Below, in pieces: positions 60,639 to 64,000 of a DNA stretch of 64,000 bases. The translations under genes were made by a program, and so were the position numbers. Location of the stretch: contig NZ_JABACI010000005.1 of assembly GCF_012524205.1 (NCBI RefSeq), positions 434,001 through 498,000 on the forward strand. The letters are read 5' to 3'. The stretch comes from Microbacterium salsuginis. Lineage in GTDB: Bacteria; Actinomycetota; Actinomycetes; Actinomycetales; Microbacteriaceae. Below the pieces are notes generated by a model that was given only the letters and a program-made list of their open reading frames with translations, searched no databases and was not told the origin of the DNA. Position 1 is the first letter of the stretch; every line of letters starts with the position of its first letter.

Positions 60639-62105
60639 TCAGGCGAGCGGCGCGGCGGGATCGATGAAGCCCTGGTCGAGAATCCGCGAGACCACCCGTT
60701 CGGCGGCGCTGCCGTCATCGCGCGTGTTGAACTTCGCACGCCAGGTCGCATACTTCTGCGCGTAGGCCTCGGCGTCATCCCGCGCCAGAGCGGCCACCAG
60801 TTCGCTCTGACTGCGCACCACCGGACCCGGTGCATGCGCCGCAAGGTCGAAGTAGAACCCCCGCAGCTCCCCACGGAAGTGCTCCATGTCGGGGACGAGG
60901 AAGTACATCGGCTTTCCCGTCACCGAGAAGTCGAACATCACCGACGAGTAGTCGGTGATCAGCGCGTCGGCGCTCAGCAGCAGCTGCGAGGTGTCGGGAA
61001 AGCCGGTGACGTCCACGACCCGCGGACCCTCGGCGTCCCGCCCGGGCAACAGCGTCCGAGAGTGCCCGCGGACGAGCACGACGGCATCCGCTGCGGCGGC
61101 CAGAGCCGCCGGATCGACGAAGTCGACGATCTCATCCCTGTCGTCACGCCATGTCGGCGCATACAGCAGCACGCGCTCCCCAGGACGGATACCGAGGGCC
61201 GCACGTGTCGCGGATGCGTCCGCATCGCGGGCGAGGACGTCGTTGCGGGGGTAGCCCTCGACCCAGATCGGACGGGAGAGGAACGCGTAGGCCTTGCCGA
61301 GGATCGTCGCGGCGTACGGGTTCTGCGCCAGCAGAACGTTCCAGCGCCGGGACTCGCGGATGACGGCCACCATCCGCCGCGGATCGAACCCGGGACGGTG
61401 CAGCGCGAGACGCTTGAGCGGGGTGCCGTGCCAGGTCTGCAGGACGACCTGCCCCTTGCGGCGAACGAATCGCCGCCGCAGCCAGTCATTGACCACCAGC
61501 AGACGCGCGGCGCCGCGGGCACGCCACCACTCCGGGCTGCCCTCCACCACCGCGACCGCGCCTTCGGGCACGGCGACCGACAGATCGACCACACTCCAGT
61601 AGCGCGTGACACCGGGGGCACGGCGCGCCAGCTCCCGGTCGATCGCCAGCGGGTTGCAGCTGGCGTTGCGCCCGTAGAAGCTCTCGAAGAAGACGGCGTT
61701 CTCGAACCCGGTGGGTCGGGTCGCGTACCGACGTTCGAGAGCGTCCTGCCCCTCACCGGAGTCGTACGCCGGATCGATCGGCGGACCCACCCGCAGCGTC
61801 CAGCCATCCAGCTCTGCGCGCAGCGTCCCCAGCTGAGTCAACGGCACCGCATCGGGCGACGGGATGCTGCGGCTCTCGGCATCCGCGACGCGCACGTCGT
61901 ACACGCCGCTGGGCAGCGGCAGCTCCGGCCCGCCCCAGCGCGCGGCGCGCAGGGGCAGGACCGCCCGCCACGTCTTGCCACGCCCGGTCAGGGTGGCGAC
62001 CACCCGGGCCCTCGGACCGATGAGCTCCACCGCGGACGGGCGTTCGCCCTCACCCGAGAGCACCAGCGCCGGCCCCCCGTCGATCGTGAAGAGCGCGTGG
62101 GTCAT
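60639..62105 (-). CDS. CDP-glycerol glycerophosphotransferase family protein with N-terminal domain
   Basis: 488 residues. An N-terminal beta-rich domain of ~110 residues (ALVLSGEGERPSAVELIGPR) precedes the transferase domain. Motifs include VVLQTWHGTPLKRLALHRPG, VLLYAPTWRDD, ADAVVLVRGHSRTL and LSADALITDYSSVMFDFSVT, all standard for TagB/TagF. ATG 62105 overlaps the stop of the next gene upstream (ATGA), so the pair is coupled. Confidence 0.9.
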   Translation of the reverse strand: MTHALFTIDGGPALVLSGEGERPSAVELIGPRARVVATLTGRGKTWRAVLPLRAARWGGPELPLPSGVYDVRVADAESRSIPSPDAVPLTQLGTLRAELDGWTLRVGPPIDPAYDSGEGQDALERRYATRPTGFENAVFFESFYGRNASCNPLAIDRELARRAPGVTRYWSVVDLSVAVPEGAVAVVEGSPEWWRARGAARLLVVNDWLRRRFVRRKGQVVLQTWHGTPLKRLALHRPGFDPRRMVAVIRESRRWNVLLAQNPYAATILGKAYAFLSRPIWVEGYPRNDVLARDADASATRAALGIRPGERVLLYAPTWRDDRDEIVDFVDPAALAAAADAVVLVRGHSRTLLPGRDAEGPRVVDVTGFPDTSQLLLSADALITDYSSVMFDFSVTGKPMYFLVPDMEHFRGELRGFYFDLAAHAPGPVVRSQSELVAALARDDAEAYAQKYATWRAKFNTRDDGSAAERVVSRILDQGFIDPAAPLA

Positions 62106-63388
62106 CGGGGTCCTTCCATGGGCACGAATGCTCCGTCGGGTTCGTCCAGTCCGGCCAGGATCGCACGGTACACCCTTTCAGCGTTGCCGCCGTCTCGGTG
62201 GCTGTGCATACGGGCGCTCAGCTCGCGCGAACGACGGAGCCGCTCATCGCGCGTTGCCGGGTCGCCCAGAACATCGTCCAGCTGTGCGACCGCTCCTGCC
62301 CAGTCCGACGTCCAGTCGTCGTCGGCGACGTCGCTGTACCGCCCGTAGAAGCCCCGCCTGCGCGCGTACCCGTCGAGATCCGGAGCGAGGAACACGACCG
62401 GCAGCGGAACGAGCGCGGCGTCGAAGACGAGCGATGAGTAGTCGGTGACCAGGGCGTCCATGCCGGGCAGCAACGGCGTCACGTCCGACACCAGATCCGC
62501 GCCGAGCGCGTGGATGCGGTCGGTCGGGAAGGGGGGCGCGTACTCCCCCGCGCCCAGCGGGTGCGATCGCACCAGCAGCGCCGCATCATGACGTGTCAGC
62601 ACTTCGACGATGCGCTCCCACTCGGGAACTGTCGGCACCGCCGGATCCGCTGCGCCGTCGCGCCACGTCGGAGCGTAGAGGATGAAGCGCATTCGGGGAT
62701 CCGCGCGTGGGCATGCCTGGACGATGGCTGCCCGGGCCTCGGCGCGACGCTGTTCGGGCGTGCCGCGCGAGAGCACGTCGACACGCGGCTCGCCGGTCAC
62801 GGGAACCCGTGCATCCGAGAGCCCGAAGGCCGACTCGAGCCGGCCGCGTACGACATGCGAGGCGGACGGCAGCACGCGGATCCTGCGCTGGGCGGCGCGG
62901 TACATCGTGCGCAGCACGCTGCGAACGGGCCCGGCGAGGGGTGTCCGCGCGAAGACCCGCGGCACCCGGAGCGTCTCGGGCGAATCCAGCCCGATGCGTT
63001 TGAGCGGGATCCCGTGCCACAGCTGGACGATCAGCGCGCCCGAGACCGCGTAGCGGTTCACATCGCCGAATCCATGCGTCACGACCACCACCCGTGCCCG
63101 CGCCGTGCGCCACAGGCCGCGCAGCGAGTTCTTCGAGACGGCGGGGATGCCGCGCGTCGCGGCATCCTCCGCCTCGCGCGCGTTCGCGACGAGCCACACC
63201 GCCGGTCGCCCGTCGGCCGCCGCGACATTCCACAGCGCGAGGGCGCCGTCGGCGATGCCCACCGCGCAGCCGAAGACCCACTCGTCGCGCGAGCGCGGGA
63301 CGAGGAGGGTCAGCATGCGCCCCGCGGCATACAGCGGGATCGTCGCGAGCTTGATCGCATTACCCGCCCCGAACGAGAAGGACGCCAC
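62102..63388 (-). CDS. CDP-glycerol glycerophosphotransferase family protein
   Basis: 428 residues. VIVQLWHGIPLKRIGLD, MRFILYAPTWRD, LLVRSHPLG and MDALVTDYSSLVFDAALV are the family motifs. The start GTG 63388 lies within the left arm of a large hairpin (63381-63436), so initiation may be structurally limited. With the two relatives it probably forms the primase/polymerase set for a teichoic acid-like polymer. Confidence 0.9.
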   Translation of the reverse strand: MASFSFGAGNAIKLATIPLYAAGRMLTLLVPRSRDEWVFGCAVGIADGALALWNVAAADGRPAVWLVANAREAEDAATRGIPAVSKNSLRGLWRTARARVVVVTHGFGDVNRYAVSGALIVQLWHGIPLKRIGLDSPETLRVPRVFARTPLAGPVRSVLRTMYRAAQRRIRVLPSASHVVRGRLESAFGLSDARVPVTGEPRVDVLSRGTPEQRRAEARAAIVQACPRADPRMRFILYAPTWRDGAADPAVPTVPEWERIVEVLTRHDAALLVRSHPLGAGEYAPPFPTDRIHALGADLVSDVTPLLPGMDALVTDYSSLVFDAALVPLPVVFLAPDLDGYARRRGFYGRYSDVADDDWTSDWAGAVAQLDDVLGDPATRDERLRRSRELSARMHSHRDGGNAERVYRAILAGLDEPDGAFVPMEGPR

Positions 63389-63436
63389 CCCTCGAGCCTA
63401 TCGCCCGTGTGTGGGCGTGACTCGAGGGGTGGCGTC
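63381..63436 (-). terminator. Large hairpin after htrA, overlapping the next start
   Basis: GACGCCACCCCTCGAG and CTCGAGGGGTGGCGTC are perfect 16-bp arms around a 24-nt loop that itself folds (CGCCC/GGGCG). It lies just after the protease stop in the minus-strand direction and includes the GTG start of the next gene in one arm. It works as a terminator for htrA and could also restrict translation of read-through mRNA. Confidence 0.7.
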
Positions 63437-63450
63437 CGTCGTGGGCGGGA

Positions 63451-64000
63451 TTACTGCTCGAGCGTTCCGAGCGTGACCTCGACCGTACGGGTCTCGCCGT
63501 CCCGGACGTACGTGACCTCGGCGTCGCTTCCGGCGGCAGCGGCACGCACCTGAGCCGTCAGATCCGTCGCATCGGTGATCGGCACCCCGTTGAACCCGGT
63601 GACCACGTCGCCCACTTCGAGACCGGCCTCGGCCGCTGCTCCCCCGTCGACGACCTCCGCGATGTACGCGCCGGTGATGTCGGAATCCTCGACAGCTGCC
63701 GCCGGCTGGACGCTGGCGCCCAGAAGTCCGTGCGTCGCCTCGCCGTTCTCGATGATCTCGTCGGTGATCCGCTGGACGATGTCGGACGGGATCGAGAAGC
63801 CGACGCCGATCGAGCCGGAGCCCTCGGTCGCCGAGCCACCGGCCGTCGCGATCGCGACGTTGATGCCGATGAGCTTGCCCTCGGAGTCGACCAGCGCACC
63901 GCCGGAGTTGCCCGGGTTGATCGCGGCGTCGGTCTGGATCACCGCGATCGAGATGGTCTGCGTCGGCGCCTGCTGCTGCTGGCCTTGGCCGAAGTCGAAC
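63451..64000 (-). CDS. HtrA/DegP-type trypsin-like protease with PDZ domain, 3' part
   Basis: The gene runs off the right edge; about 182 C-terminal residues are seen. QTDAAINPGNSGGALVDSEG contains the catalytic Ser of the S1C family. A PDZ domain (GLLGASVQPAA ... VVDGGAAAEAGLEVGDVVTG FNGVPITD) ends the protein. A Gln-rich loop (GQGQQQQAP) precedes the catalytic Ser region. Actinobacterial HtrA proteins are membrane-anchored envelope quality-control proteases. The catalytic His, Asp and TM anchor lie outside the window. Confidence 0.92.
   Translation of the reverse strand, partial: FDFGQGQQQQAPTQTISIAVIQTDAAINPGNSGGALVDSEGKLIGINVAIATAGGSATEGSGSIGVGFSIPSDIVQRITDEIIENGEATHGLLGASVQPAAAVEDSDITGAYIAEVVDGGAAAEAGLEVGDVVTGFNGVPITDATDLTAQVRAAAAGSDAEVTYVRDGETRTVEVTLGTLEQ

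Noticed and set aside
1-64000. Complete insertion sequences or transposase genes
   Set aside because: No DDE transposase motif or terminal inverted repeats with target duplication were found. The repeats seen are REP-like or att sequences.

Overview
The window is a high-GC actinobacterial chromosome segment, most likely from Microbacterium or a close relative in the Microbacteriaceae. The support is strong GC bias at third codon positions, many GTG/TTG starts, the actinobacterial prfB-ftsE-ftsX-smpB cluster next to ssrA, a Ku/LigD end-joining pair with Pol-PE-Lig domain order, a maltokinase, a Tad pilus locus, and many genes that begin 6-8 nt after a TANNNT -10 box (probably leaderless). Genus is inferred from style and gene content; no rRNA is present.

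Layout. 1-7.6 kb: a truncated YaeQ gene, a hydrolase-TetR operon, an HxlR regulator with a divergent MFS exporter, a VOC protein with a divergent WYL regulator, a flavin amine oxidase and a peptidase E-like protein. 7.6-11.1 kb: decayed accessory DNA with broken HAD-hydrolase, DUF2332 and membrane-protein genes, plus two intact small exported-protein genes. 11.16-20.96 kb: an integrated island bounded by a 34-bp direct repeat of the 3' end of ssrA. It carries a frameshifted tyrosine integrase beside ssrA, a toxin-antitoxin pair with its own operator, a 2H-phosphoesterase-like protein, a GNAT acetyltransferase, an ECF sigma factor placed after its probable membrane regulator, a lipoprotein and several unknown proteins.

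20.9-28.3 kb is core: tmRNA, a SIMPL protein, smpB, ftsX, ftsE with a long tail, prfB, an MFS transporter and a TrmB/LuxR-type regulator. The regulator is divergent from a large secreted subtilase (28.4-32.3 kb). 32.4-38.3 kb holds a RIO1-type kinase preceded by a short leader ORF and a hairpin, then a Tad/Flp pilus operon read leftwards. 38.4-47 kb: an NADH dehydrogenase-like flavoprotein, tRNA-Leu(UAG), DedA, Ku, LigD, a cation diffusion facilitator and a CocE-type hydrolase.

47-51 kb: rdgB-rph-murI read leftwards and pncB reads rightwards. REP-like repeats have been recruited as the first codons of rdgB, murI and pncB. 51-54 kb: an ABC exporter whose ATPase has a long acidic repetitive N-terminus. 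54-64 kb is envelope and glucan metabolism: an NTP transferase, hypotheticals, a maltokinase behind a LacI-type operator, three CDP-glycerol glycerophosphotransferase-family proteins and a GT2 glycosyltransferase (wall polymer synthesis), then the 3' part of an HtrA-type protease.

No CRISPR array, rRNA operon or complete insertion sequence was seen. The most unusual items are the trapped ssrA island, the leader-peptide/hairpin arrangement before the RIO kinase, and the mirror-image repeat that supplies the starts of murI and pncB.
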